DNA from: Proteobacteria bacterium UBA981
GTDB lineage: Bacteria; Pseudomonadota; Gammaproteobacteria; Ga0077536
Direction: 5' to 3'
NCBI GenBank assembly: GCA_002292285.1
Contig: DBBP01000014.1
Coordinates: 62,001 to 126,000 of the forward strand
DNA: 64,000 bases
This document shows positions 1 through 7,680 of the stretch, piece after piece. The translations under genes were made by a program, and so were the position numbers. Under the pieces are notes generated by a model that was not told the DNA's origin, did no database searches, and saw nothing but the letters and a program-made list of their open reading frames with translations. How positions within the stretch are numbered: the first letter of the stretch is position 1; each line of letters opens with the position of its first letter.

Positions 1-422
1 CCGCTTTCAACTGGCACTTGCCGGCCATCGATTTTGTCCGCCATGCCGGCGAAATAGCGAAAGTTGAGCAGGGTTCTCGGGACATCCAGAAACCGGGTGT
101 CCTTGATGGGGTGGCCGGTATCGATGGTTTCCAGTTCCGCGAGCTCGTCGAAGCAGGATTCCATTTTCTCGCACAGTTTGTGCATCAGTCGTGCCCGCTC
201 GGAAGCCGGTACGGCTGCCCAGGCTGGAAACGCGGCGCGAGCAGCGGCTACCGCGCGATCGACGTCTGCGGCGCGGGCCTCTGCAATACGACAGATCTCG
301 CTGTTATCAAACGGATTAGTGACACTTATGGTGGCGCCGTCGATGCCATCGACCCATTCGCCACCAATGAACAATTGGCGCGGCAGTTTGTTGATATCCA
401 CGGCTTTCAGGCTGCTGGGCAT
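1..422 (-). CDS. Aldehyde dehydrogenase, N-terminal part (probable 4-hydroxymuconic semialdehyde dehydrogenase)
   Basis: The gene runs off the left edge, so only about the first 140 residues are visible. The translation starts MPSSLKAVDI and shows the usual opening of NAD(P)-dependent aldehyde dehydrogenases: an FIGGEWVDG segment, a TNPF segment, an alpha-helical Ala-rich stretch with FPAWA, and an IDTGHP segment. The nucleotide-binding core and catalytic Cys lie outside the window. It starts 24 bp after the large subunit of hydroquinone dioxygenase, on the same strand, so it is almost certainly co-transcribed. In hydroquinone pathways this position is held by the enzyme oxidising 4-hydroxymuconic semialdehyde to maleylacetate (PnpE/HapH type). 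That substrate is inferred from context; the family assignment is read directly. Confidence 0.85.
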   Translation of the reverse strand, partial: MPSSLKAVDINKLPRQLFIGGEWVDGIDGATISVTNPFDNSEICRIAEARAADVDRAVAAARAAFPAWAAVPASERARLMHKLCEKMESCFDELAELETIDTGHPIKDTRFLDVPRTLLNFRYFAGMADKIDGRQVPVES

Positions 423-446
423 GCTAATTAACGTCCACTAATCTGA

Positions 447-1463
447 TCAGAATTCGGCTGCTGTCGGTGGCAATTCACCGCTGCCGTAGCGCAACTCAAG
501 TCCCGGCGTCATGTTTTCCCATACCAGCAGCATCGAACGTTTGGGTGAAAAGCCGCGATGCTGAATATCAGCCGGCATGGAGGAGATGTCGCCCGCTTTC
601 ATGGTCACAATCGCTTTCGGCGCGGCCGTGTTTTTGTCCGCGATTTGCCACGTAATTTCGTCAGTGAGCTGCAGGAACCATTCGACGCGATCGTTGCCGT
701 GCTGGATAGGCAGGATATGTTCTTCAGACGTCGGACAGTACGCGCTCTCGCCGACTAGCGAGACGATCGACGGATTCCAGGTTACCGGTGAACGTGACAA
801 GTAACGAAATAAGCTGAAGGCCGACAACTGGCCTTCGAAACCGGGTGCCGCATGCACTTCAGGTTCGCTTTGATCAACGTCCGAGAAATGCCGATTAACC
901 GCAAAACCTCGTTCGTCAGTGCGTAGCTCGGTATCACCTTCAAGCCCGACGAAGCGCTCGGCCAACTCGCGCTGAAAATTGACCGCCGTGTCGTTGTTAC
1001 CGTTCTTTGATCCATACGGCGTGCCGGTTTCAAGTGGCGCCGCGAACGGATCGAAACCGGCATTGGTCCAATCGGACAACAGCGCTTTGAAGCAGGCGAG
1101 GAGCTTGTTGGCATCGAATCGTTCGACAAAATCTGTGCCGGCCGATTTGTAGCCAGCGTTATAACTGCCGACGAATACGTCCACTGAACTGTAGTGATTG
1201 ACCGTGCCAAACACGTCGTCAAAATTAACCCAGCCGTAGAAAAACCCCCAGGCAACATCGCGCATCATCGCGCGCAGAAAATTTCCGGCGTCGACCACGT
1301 AGGTGCCCTTTGGATAGGTCACACGCACGAAATATTCGTCGCGCCGAAAGGTGTAGCTGCCTATTTGAAAAACCTCGTAGCCGTAATCTGGATCCGGCGA
1401 CTGGATGTGGCTTGCGTTATTGATTGTCGGTTCAGTGATCGCTTGTTCGGTGCTCTTGGCCAT
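447..1463 (-). CDS. Hydroquinone 1,2-dioxygenase, large (catalytic) subunit, PnpD/HapD type
   Basis: This 338-residue protein matches the length of the large subunit of the two-component, Fe(II)-dependent hydroquinone 1,2-dioxygenase, which opens hydroquinone to 4-hydroxymuconic semialdehyde in the cytoplasm. Near the C-terminus it has a cupin-like ligand motif H255-x-N257-x3-E261 and a later H302 in the segment DIQHRGF. From memory, PnpD binds iron through His256, Asn258, Glu262 and His303, so the spacing agrees exactly with a one-residue offset. A GGAGGGG Shine-Dalgarno lies just before the ATG. The gene is preceded 37 bp upstream by the small subunit and followed by an aldehyde dehydrogenase, the order of known hap/pnp operons. 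Alternative aromatic substrates such as chlorinated or methylated hydroquinones are possible. Confidence 0.85.
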   Translation of the reverse strand: MAKSTEQAITEPTINNASHIQSPDPDYGYEVFQIGSYTFRRDEYFVRVTYPKGTYVVDAGNFLRAMMRDVAWGFFYGWVNFDDVFGTVNHYSSVDVFVGSYNAGYKSAGTDFVERFDANKLLACFKALLSDWTNAGFDPFAAPLETGTPYGSKNGNNDTAVNFQRELAERFVGLEGDTELRTDERGFAVNRHFSDVDQSEPEVHAAPGFEGQLSAFSLFRYLSRSPVTWNPSIVSLVGESAYCPTSEEHILPIQHGNDRVEWFLQLTDEITWQIADKNTAAPKAIVTMKAGDISSMPADIQHRGFSPKRSMLLVWENMTPGLELRYGSGELPPTAAEF

Positions 1464-1500
1464 CCTCGCCCCTCCGTAAAGATAGTGTGCTGGTGCTCAA

Positions 1501-2001
1501 TCAGTGTTGGCAGATCCCGGCCCAACGCTCGATGGATTCGTCGCCGAGGATCGATTGCAGCAACAGCACGCCCAGATTCGTAGCTCTGAACTGGTAGGCG
1601 GCGCCGCGTGGCAGCAAGGCCATGTGTCCGTGTCCGAGTTTTACCCACCCCATCGCCTGGCCGGTCGGTTCACCCGTCAATTTGACCGGGCCTGGATGAT
1701 CCTTCGTTGGTAGCACCGTACTGTCGGCTGGCTTGATGAAATGCACTTCGATGTCGCCTTGCATCGACAAGGCCGTTTCATCGTGGTCACACACATACCA
1801 GGGCGACTCGCCCTCTGCGCGTACACATTCGATGGTGAATTCCAGATTCCTGGCGACCACTACCCGTTCCCAGACGGTTGACTGGTCGGCCACTTCAAAC
1901 ATGTTGGAGAACAAATAGCGTCTGGGCTGTTCGTCGCCGATGATCTCGACGCCGCCTTTCGCGTAGTTGTCGGTGCTGGCGAAACGTGTGGCTGTTGTCA
2001 T
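1501..2001 (-). CDS. Hydroquinone 1,2-dioxygenase, small subunit, PnpC/HapC type
   Basis: A 166-residue beta-rich protein, the size expected for the roughly 18-19 kDa alpha subunit of two-component hydroquinone dioxygenase. Residues near the middle (VCDHDETALSMQGDIEVHF) and the LGHGHMALLPRGAAYQF stretch fit a cupin barrel. I chose the ATG at 2001 rather than an upstream start at 2037 because a GAGGAC Shine-Dalgarno lies about 8 nt before it. It is the first gene of the operon small subunit, large subunit, aldehyde dehydrogenase. The 151 bp upstream, before a TetR gene on the same strand, should hold the operon promoter, although I found no convincing -35/-10 pair. In the known enzyme the small subunit forms a heterotetramer with PnpD and lacks the iron ligands. 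Confidence 0.8.
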   Translation of the reverse strand: MTTATRFASTDNYAKGGVEIIGDEQPRRYLFSNMFEVADQSTVWERVVVARNLEFTIECVRAEGESPWYVCDHDETALSMQGDIEVHFIKPADSTVLPTKDHPGPVKLTGEPTGQAMGWVKLGHGHMALLPRGAAYQFRATNLGVLLLQSILGDESIERWAGICQH

Positions 2002-2152
2002 CGGCGTGTCCTCATCTTGGTTGCGGAACCTTCGCAAACATGGCCGTGTCCCCCGATAGCAGTGTTGAGCGGCGTTCTGCGGTGGTCATTTATGATCTGC
2101 AAATAAAAGCGTCTGGTTATCTGACAGGCTCACTCACTCTTGCGCAAACTCC

Positions 2153-2818
2153 CTAGTTTTCCACAGGTGCGTGAGTTGCTGTTGCGGCCCGCCGTTCGTG
2201 ATATCGGTCGTTCGCATAAATCGCCAGAAAACTGCTGACTGCAGAGTTCACGAGCGTGTCAATTTCATCGTTATCGGGTGGCGTTTGTGCACCGACTATT
2301 TGAGCCAGTACGCGCTCGTAAAATAGCAGACTCTGAAATTCCCGGGCGGCGTTATCGACGTCTTCGATATCGACCAGGTCCGTACCGCTGTGCTGGCTAA
2401 AATAGTCGGCCAGCGCGCTGCGCGCAGCGAGTGCGCCAATGGTGTAATAATTTTTCCCGATGGCAGGGTAGCGCCAGGCGGCCGCAATAGTCGCGCGCAC
2501 GATGGCGGTATGTCGTTCGGAGAGGATGCGCTCGAGGGCCAGATGTCCGTACCGCGACAGGGTCTCCTCGACGCTCAGGTTTTCGTGATGAAAAGACTGC
2601 AACGCCAGCCGCAATTCGAGCGCCACATCTTCCGTGAGTGCGTTGAGCAGTCCTTCCTTGTTGCCGAATAATTCATAAATCGCCGATTTGGAACACGCTG
2701 CTCGTTCGACCACGGCATCGAGGCTGGTTGCCTCGTAACCGTTATCCACAATCAGTTCAGCTGCAGCAGCTAATATCGCCTCGCGTTTTACTTTTTGCCT
2801 TTCGTCACTTGTACTCAT
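2153..2818 (-). CDS. TetR family transcriptional regulator
   Basis: A 221-residue one-domain regulator. The N-terminus has a classic TetR helix-turn-helix: REAILAAAAELIVDNGYEATSLDAV followed in the recognition helix by CSKSAIYELFGNKEGLL. The remaining 150 residues are helical and variable, as usual for the ligand-binding domain. An upstream in-frame start at 2911 would add 31 residues of low-complexity sequence; the ATG at 2818 has an AAGG-type site before it and starts just ahead of the DNA-binding domain, so I prefer it. It lies immediately upstream of the hydroquinone dioxygenase operon on the same strand, which makes it the likely local regulator. The effector (hydroquinone or a pathway intermediate) is inference. 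Confidence 0.85.
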   Translation of the reverse strand: MSTSDERQKVKREAILAAAAELIVDNGYEATSLDAVVERAACSKSAIYELFGNKEGLLNALTEDVALELRLALQSFHHENLSVEETLSRYGHLALERILSERHTAIVRATIAAAWRYPAIGKNYYTIGALAARSALADYFSQHSGTDLVDIEDVDNAAREFQSLLFYERVLAQIVGAQTPPDNDEIDTLVNSAVSSFLAIYANDRYHERRAATATHAPVEN

Positions 2819-3457
2819 TGCCTTGCCTTTATCGGCGCGGTCTGGGAAGGACCCGGTCGCATGCCCGCTGTGGATCGCAGTGTGGCGGCGTTGACCTGGA
2901 GGTGATTCCATTCATCAAGGGGCGTTGAGTTTGGCACAGACGGTCGCGAGGTCTAAATGATCATCTGAAATGCCCTCGACTCGGCAGTGCCGAAAGCACG
3001 CTGCGCGAGTCCAGCGCGCAGGGCGCTTACCTCTTCGACATCGGTTCGGCGTCGCTGCCTGAGTCGTCGGTCATCCCATCGCATCAGGTCGTTAAACTAA
3101 GCGTTCCATCGATCCGGATACAGCGAGCGAGATGGCGTTGAATAGGGGATTCAAGCGGGCGACTGAAAACGCCGCCCAGCCCCGGCGGGTGCGACGATTA
3201 TCGCCATCGTGGATGCTCATTTTGGCCCGCTCTCGTATGCCTCTATGCGATCCCACCCGACACCTGAGAGTCGGATTATGCAGTGCCCGGCTGTGCATTA
3301 AAAACACCGTGGCTGGTCGGAAGATCACGGTTCTGGCGGTGCGATAGTGGACGGTACGCGCGCGAGGATTGTGTGTGAATCCAGCTATTTCCCGGCCTTC
3401 CTGGCATTGGGGGTCGAGCAAGTCGAGTGTTAATTATATGCCCGGCCAGTGAAGGCC
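2819..3457. other. Intergenic region, 639 bp, no gene seen
   Basis: This stretch lies between the TetR start and the 3' end of the ferredoxin gene, both on the minus strand. The short open frames in it lack family resemblance, have Arg/Pro-rich shadow-like composition, and have no ribosome binding sites. It should contain the TetR promoter near its left end. I see no clear terminator for the ferredoxin operon, no tRNA and no long repeat. Confidence 0.6.
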
Positions 3458-3778
3458 TTAAGGGTCGCCATCCCAGGGGCTCAAAGGTGCAACAACGACA
3501 TCACTCAATGGGCTCACAGAGCACAACAGGATGCAGCCGTCTGCACGCCGCAGCGGGTCGCCAACTGCATTTCTTGACGGGCGCCGGGCCGGCCCCACTT
3601 TGCCGCTGATCAGTTGGGCACGACAAATCGCGCAACGCCCTTGCAGGCAGCCCGTCGTGAGGCGGTATCCGGCGTTAGCGGCTGAGCGGGCAATTGAGCG
3701 CCCGCCGGTTGCGGTGAAAGTGACCTCGGACTTGTCGTGCGACTGCAGCGTCACGCGAAAACACGCCTCGCTATCCAT
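3458..3778 (-). CDS. XylT-like plant-type [2Fe-2S] ferredoxin
   Basis: A 106-residue protein with the plant-type ferredoxin cluster pattern C44-x4-C49-x2-C52 and a distant fourth ligand C86. The surrounding sequence (GC-LQGR-C-AI-CRA followed by LISG, then LLCSVSPLSDVVV) looks much more like XylT than like photosynthetic ferredoxins. XylT is the small ferredoxin that re-reduces the oxidised iron of catechol 2,3-dioxygenase. A longer in-frame opening reaches 4123 but overlaps the GST gene, so the ATG at 3778, 10 bp after GST, is the sensible start. As the last gene of the maleylacetate reductase-GST-ferredoxin operon, it probably reactivates one of the two hydroquinone dioxygenases. The role is inferred; the cluster ligands are read directly. 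Confidence 0.8.
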   Translation of the reverse strand: MDSEACFRVTLQSHDKSEVTFTATGGRSIARSAANAGYRLTTGCLQGRCAICRAQLISGKVGPARRPSRNAVGDPLRRADGCILLCSVSPLSDVVVAPLSPWDGDP

Positions 3779-3788
3779 GCCTGGCCAG

Positions 3789-4424
3789 TTACCCGGTCGG
3801 GTTCGGGATGGCAGCTGGACTGGGTACAACGAAGCCACGCTGTACGGCCGGACGGGCCGCGATTTCGCGGTACCAACGCAGCGCGTTCGGGTACTGAGAG
3901 AAATCGACACCCTGCCATTCAAAGCGTGCAATCCACGGCCATGTTGCGATATCGGCAATGCTGTAGTCGGCGCCGGCGAGATAGGCGTTGTCGGCGAGCT
4001 GTTTATCGAGCACGCGATACAACCGAGCTGCCTCATTGGCATAACGCTCGGTGGCATAGTCAGATTTGGTCGGATTGAAATGCACGAAGTGGTGGGCCTG
4101 GCCGAGCATTGGACCGGCACCACCCATCTGCCACATCAGCCACTCCATTGTTCGCCAGTGCGTCGCTTCGTCTGCCGCAAGTAACTGACCGCATTTGCGC
4201 GCGAGGTAGAGCAGGATGGCACCTGACTCCATGAGACTGGTCTGTGTGTCGTGGTCCACGATCGCAGGAATTTTATTGTTCGGACTGATGCGCAGAAAGT
4301 CGCCGTCGAATTGCTCGTCCTTGGTGATGTTGATCGAATGTACACGATACGGCAGCGCCAACTCTTCCAGCATGATGGAGACTTTACGGCCGTTAGGTGT
4401 CGACCAGGTATACAGGTCAATCAT
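3789..4424 (-). CDS. Glutathione S-transferase, YfcG/YghU (nu) type
   Basis: A 211-residue cytosolic GST. The N-terminal thioredoxin-fold domain begins MIDLYTWSTPNGRKVSIMLE, the TPNGRK segment being typical of the nu-class proteins YfcG and YghU. The cis-Pro and ES motif (KIPAIVDHD, then LMESGAILLYLA) that bind glutathione are present. The C-terminal helical domain contains the conserved SIADIATWPW segment. It sits between maleylacetate reductase (50 bp upstream) and a XylT-like ferredoxin (10 bp downstream) in one operon. GSTs in aromatic operons can dehalogenate substrates, isomerise ring-cleavage products or detoxify quinones. Here glutathionylation or reduction of benzoquinone formed from hydroquinone is a reasonable guess but not shown. 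Confidence 0.88.
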   Translation of the reverse strand: MIDLYTWSTPNGRKVSIMLEELALPYRVHSINITKDEQFDGDFLRISPNNKIPAIVDHDTQTSLMESGAILLYLARKCGQLLAADEATHWRTMEWLMWQMGGAGPMLGQAHHFVHFNPTKSDYATERYANEAARLYRVLDKQLADNAYLAGADYSIADIATWPWIARFEWQGVDFSQYPNALRWYREIAARPAVQRGFVVPSPAAIPNPTG

Positions 4425-4474
4425 TTCGCGATCCTGGGCAGAGAGAATTCAATTTAACCGTTAGCTGCCGACGA

Positions 4475-5530
4475 CTACGGTCGTTTACCGGCAAGCGCCT
4501 GCTCCAGCAGGCCCACTACGCCCGCGCGGCTGACGGGCTGCGGGTTAGGGACGTCAGTCTCGGTCGCGATATCGGCGATTCGTTCGAGATCATCGGCGGT
4601 AATACCGATGTCTGCGAGCGAGGTCTTGAGTCCTGCGCTGGTGGCTAAATCGTAAATGCCCCCTGCGGCCTCTGCGCTACCGAGAGCTGCAGCAATGTTC
4701 TTCATTAAATGCGGCACAGCGGGCGCGGCGTAAGCGACGGAGTAGGGCAGCAGGATAGTGTGCGTTTCAGCGTGCGGTGTGGCAAAGCTACCGCCGAGAG
4801 TGTGGCACAACCGGTGATGCAGGCTGGTGACTCCGGCACCGAGCGCGGCGCCTGCCAGGGAGGCACCATAAAGCACTTGTTCGCGCGCCTCGATATCGTC
4901 CGGATTGCACATGATGCGTGGCAGACCATCGGCGATGGCGCCGATCGCTTCCAGTGCAAGATTCATCAGCACGGGATTAGTGCGGGTGTCTTTGGCGTTA
5001 ATAGTGGCTTGCGCGAGGGCGTTCATGGCGCTCGGCCCGGCCACAGACAGTGGCAGGCCGAGCGTGAGCTCGGCGTCGTAGAGCGTGAGCACCGGCAGCA
5101 CTTTCGAGTCGCGTCCGGTACGCTTGCGACCGTCTTCGGTCATGCCCCAGATATTCGTCATTTCCGAGCCAGCGTAAGTGGTCGGTATCGCGATCAGAGG
5201 AATGCCGGGGTCCAGCGCCAGGGCTTTGCCAAGGCCCGTGGTTGACCCACCGCCGATAGACACTGAGCAATCGCTGCCGAGCTCTCGGGCGCGTGCGCTC
5301 GCCGCCGCCGCTGTTGTCGCTGGTACATGCATACGTGCTGCGGTGAAGGTGCCACAGGCGCGCGGGCCAAGGAGTTCGGCAACGCGTTCGGCGCTGTCGC
5401 TCTGCTGCGGCGTGGATAGCACCAACGCTCGCGAGAAACCCAATGCATCCATGCGCGCCGGCAGCGAGGAGAGCGAGCCGGCGCCAAATACGACGTTCCA
5501 CGGCAGTAGGGATAATTCGAACTGGCGCAT
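4475..5530 (-). CDS. Maleylacetate reductase
   Basis: A 351-residue iron-containing-alcohol-dehydrogenase-fold enzyme that reduces maleylacetate to 3-oxoadipate with NAD(P)H. Recognisable segments are VVFGAGSLSSLPARM at the N-terminus, the nucleotide-binding SIGGGSTTGLGKALAL, IAIPTTYAGSEMT, SLHHRLCHTLGG and the PHAETHTILLPY stretch near the metal/active site. These are hallmarks of the maleylacetate reductase branch rather than of general alcohol dehydrogenases. The ATG at 5530 has a GGAGG site 7 nt upstream and is preferred over an ATG five codons earlier. It is the first gene of an operon with GST and a ferredoxin and supplies the third step of the hydroquinone pathway begun by the dioxygenase and aldehyde dehydrogenase at the left edge. 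Confidence 0.92.
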   Translation of the reverse strand: MRQFELSLLPWNVVFGAGSLSSLPARMDALGFSRALVLSTPQQSDSAERVAELLGPRACGTFTAARMHVPATTAAAASARARELGSDCSVSIGGGSTTGLGKALALDPGIPLIAIPTTYAGSEMTNIWGMTEDGRKRTGRDSKVLPVLTLYDAELTLGLPLSVAGPSAMNALAQATINAKDTRTNPVLMNLALEAIGAIADGLPRIMCNPDDIEAREQVLYGASLAGAALGAGVTSLHHRLCHTLGGSFATPHAETHTILLPYSVAYAAPAVPHLMKNIAAALGSAEAAGGIYDLATSAGLKTSLADIGITADDLERIADIATETDVPNPQPVSRAGVVGLLEQALAGKRP

Positions 5531-5614
5531 GCCCGGCCTCCGCACGGACGATCCGTGCTCGCGTCATCATATGCGGCCTGAATAAATCCCCCAAGGCTTT
5601 GCCATCGTGTTGCT

Positions 5615-5650
5615 GGGGCATACGTCGCATGCTAGCGTCCCTTATGCCCC
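5615..5650. promoter_or_regulatory. Inverted repeat, candidate operator in divergent promoter region
   Basis: The perfect 8-bp arms GGGGCATA (5615-5622) and TATGCCCC (5643-5650) are separated by 20 bp, giving a centre-to-centre distance of 28 bp. They lie between the divergently transcribed maleylacetate reductase operon and the LinE/PcpA-like dioxygenase gene, 20 bp before the latter's ATG. A weak promoter-like pair (TTGCTG at 5610, TAGCGT at 5633) overlaps it on the plus strand. Binding by the nearby TetR protein or another regulator is a guess. Confidence 0.4.
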
Positions 5651-5670
5651 TACGAAATTGAGGAAGGCCT

Positions 5671-6636
5671 ATGTCAGCCAGCGATCCCGGAAAATTCATC
5701 ACCCGTCATCACCACATCACCATTGCCACCGGTGGCGCGCAGGAAGATTACGATTTTCATACCAAAATTCTGGGTATGAAGAGCGTCAAGAAGACGGCTT
5801 TCTATGACGGCCCGGCGCCGATTTACCATCTCTACTACGGCAACGATAACGGCGACGAAAGCTCTCTGGTGACGACTTTCCCGGTTGCGCATATCGGTGT
5901 GAAAGGCCGCAAGGGTTCAGGCCAGGTGGGTTCAGTGAGCCTGTCCATTCCCAATGCGGCCATAGACTTTTGGCGCGAGCGTCTGACCTCACACGGGTTT
6001 GCCGTCACTGACGATGAACGTTTCGGTGAGCGTTACCTCAATTTTCAACATCCGTGCGGCGTGGACTATTCGCTGGTAGGTGTTGACGACGACCCACGTA
6101 CACCACACACCCAGGGACCGGTGCCCGCCGAGCTCATGATTCGCGGTACCCACGCCATCACGGTCTCCACTCGCGACATGGAAATGATGGATGAATTTTT
6201 GCAATTGGGATGGGGCGGTACGCGCGTTGCCGACGATACGAATCGCGTGCGTTACAAACTCGGCGACGGCAGCAGCGGTTCGCTGATCGATTTCGAAATT
6301 GAGGCCGACCGCAAGCCGGGCAGTTGGATTGTCGGCGAAGGCACCATCCACCACATGGCTTTCCAAATCGCGACGCACGAGCAACAGAATCAGCTTAAAT
6401 TTCACCTTGAGGGTATGGGCTACACCGATGTCTCTGACGTAAAAGATCGCGGCTACTTTGATTCTATTTACGTACGCACACCGTCCGGTGCGATGTTTGA
6501 AGCGACGGTGACGCACGATGATGGCTTCACCGGTGATGAATCTGCGGACAAGCTCGGTACCCAGGTGATGCTTGCGCCGCAGCTTAAGGTGAGTAAGGAA
6601 GAGATGATGGACCAGCTCGGTTATTTGCAAGACTGA
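5671..6636 (+). CDS. LinE/PcpA-type (chloro)hydroquinone 1,2-dioxygenase
   Basis: A 321-residue vicinal-oxygen-chelate ring-cleavage dioxygenase, exactly the length of LinE and close to PcpA, which open chlorohydroquinone and 2,6-dichlorohydroquinone. Shared segments include HHITIATGGAQ, VKKTAFYDGPAPIYHLYYGN, the HP-CGVDY stretch, and RGYFDSIYVRTPSGAMFEA near the end. The expected Fe(II) ligands are H15, H228 (in GTIHHMAFQ) and E277 (in MFEAT), matching His11, His227 and Glu276 of PcpA as I recall them. A strong GAGGAAGG site precedes the ATG, and an intrinsic terminator follows at 6664. It is divergent from maleylacetate reductase. It is structurally unrelated to the two-subunit hydroquinone dioxygenase a few kb away and may serve substituted hydroquinones. 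Confidence 0.9.
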   Translation: MSASDPGKFITRHHHITIATGGAQEDYDFHTKILGMKSVKKTAFYDGPAPIYHLYYGNDNGDESSLVTTFPVAHIGVKGRKGSGQVGSVSLSIPNAAIDFWRERLTSHGFAVTDDERFGERYLNFQHPCGVDYSLVGVDDDPRTPHTQGPVPAELMIRGTHAITVSTRDMEMMDEFLQLGWGGTRVADDTNRVRYKLGDGSSGSLIDFEIEADRKPGSWIVGEGTIHHMAFQIATHEQQNQLKFHLEGMGYTDVSDVKDRGYFDSIYVRTPSGAMFEATVTHDDGFTGDESADKLGTQVMLAPQLKVSKEEMMDQLGYLQD

Positions 6637-6663
6637 CTCTCGTCAGTAAGCTAAGCCGCAGCG

Positions 6664-6694
6664 ACGCCGGTTTTCATAACTGGCGTTTTTTTTT
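6664..6694 (+). terminator. Rho-independent terminator after LinE/PcpA-like gene
   Basis: The 8-bp stem ACGCCGGT (6664-6671) pairs with ACTGGCGT (6679-6686), with one G-T wobble and a 7-nt loop, and is followed by a run of T residues to 6694. It lies 28 bp after the dioxygenase stop codon and is oriented to end that transcript. No A-run precedes it, so it is not bidirectional. Confidence 0.9.
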
Positions 6695-6827
6695 GCTCCC
6701 GGCACGCACAATCGCGCGCGCGCACGACGCGATATTATTGCCCCGGCGCGCCTGATGGCCGGGCGTGGTATTTCGAAAACGCCGAGCACAAACTAACGCG
6801 TCCAGAACTGATGTTGCTGCGTTGCTC

Positions 6828-7418
6828 TCAGATCTTGCGCAGGCCAAGCTCGGCCACATGCTCGAGCAGAAAATCCAGGCGATCGTTACCCCAGAATATT
6901 TGCTCGCCGACAACGAAAGTAGGCACGCCGATCACGCCCAGATCCCCTGCTTCAGCCCAATTTGCCGCCAGTTTGTTCTGATTGTCGATTGAAGTCAGTG
7001 CCGCGACTGCCTGAGAAGCGTCCAATCCAACCTGTTCTGCGACCTCACGCAGCACAGCTGTTTCACCAATGTCGCGACCCTCGGCCCACTCGGCCCACAT
7101 CACTTTTTTGACGTAATCGGGCAGTACGCCCGCCTGTTCGGCAGCAAAGGCCAGCATGGCGGCGGGCGTTGGATCAGTCGTGATAGGAGGTGGATTGAAC
7201 GGTAGCGCGAGGCGCGTACACCAGCGTGCGACGTCCTGACGGGTGAGCGGAACTTTGACTTTGGCGCGTTCCGGTGGTGAACGACCGTCCCAGCCGCCAA
7301 CCGAGCGCCAGGCGATATCGACATCGAACTCGTCGAGTTGCTCGAACATCGTGTGCGAGGCGAGATAACAATACGGGCTGCGAAAATTAAAAAAAATCTT
7401 GACCACGGTTCGGCTCAT
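6828..7418 (-). CDS. DsbA-family 2-hydroxychromene-2-carboxylate isomerase-like protein
   Basis: A 196-residue thioredoxin-fold protein of the DsbA/HCCA isomerase family, whose members use glutathione to isomerise ring-cleavage products such as 2-hydroxychromene-2-carboxylate. The N-terminus has FFNFRSPYCYLAS, where the SPYCYLA segment replaces the CxxC of true oxidoreductases. The cis-Pro loop GVPTFVV and the WGNDRLDFL end are typical of the isomerases. The ATG at 7418 is used; a GTG five codons upstream (7433) is possible, and neither has a clear Shine-Dalgarno. It is convergent with the LinE-like gene and not in an obvious operon. The specific substrate is unknown; a role in aromatic degradation is inferred from the neighbourhood. 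Confidence 0.8.
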   Translation of the reverse strand: MSRTVVKIFFNFRSPYCYLASHTMFEQLDEFDVDIAWRSVGGWDGRSPPERAKVKVPLTRQDVARWCTRLALPFNPPPITTDPTPAAMLAFAAEQAGVLPDYVKKVMWAEWAEGRDIGETAVLREVAEQVGLDASQAVAALTSIDNQNKLAANWAEAGDLGVIGVPTFVVGEQIFWGNDRLDFLLEHVAELGLRKI

Positions 7419-7680
7419 CGCGAGATTACCCACTCGATTTCAACGTTGCGAAAGCTTAATGCATAAGTGCGCGATGCGGTGCGACGGTTATACTCAGTCG
7501 GCAACTTGAGCGGAGCATCGTGAGCGTGGCGCGTGCAATCGGAGACAACGAATCTGGCGGTCCTGGGCAACTTCGACTCGGCGTCTGTGATGTCGGCGAG
7601 CGGGGCGCTGATGTGCCAATCGAGCGCGTCCATCGCGTTATGGTCGTGATGCTGATATTCACGCTGCGAGCAGATCTTCT

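Noticed and set aside
3092..3421. 109-codon open frame on the minus strand
   Set aside because: Arg-rich sequence without conserved motif or ribosome binding site; looks like a non-coding frame in a GC-rich gap.
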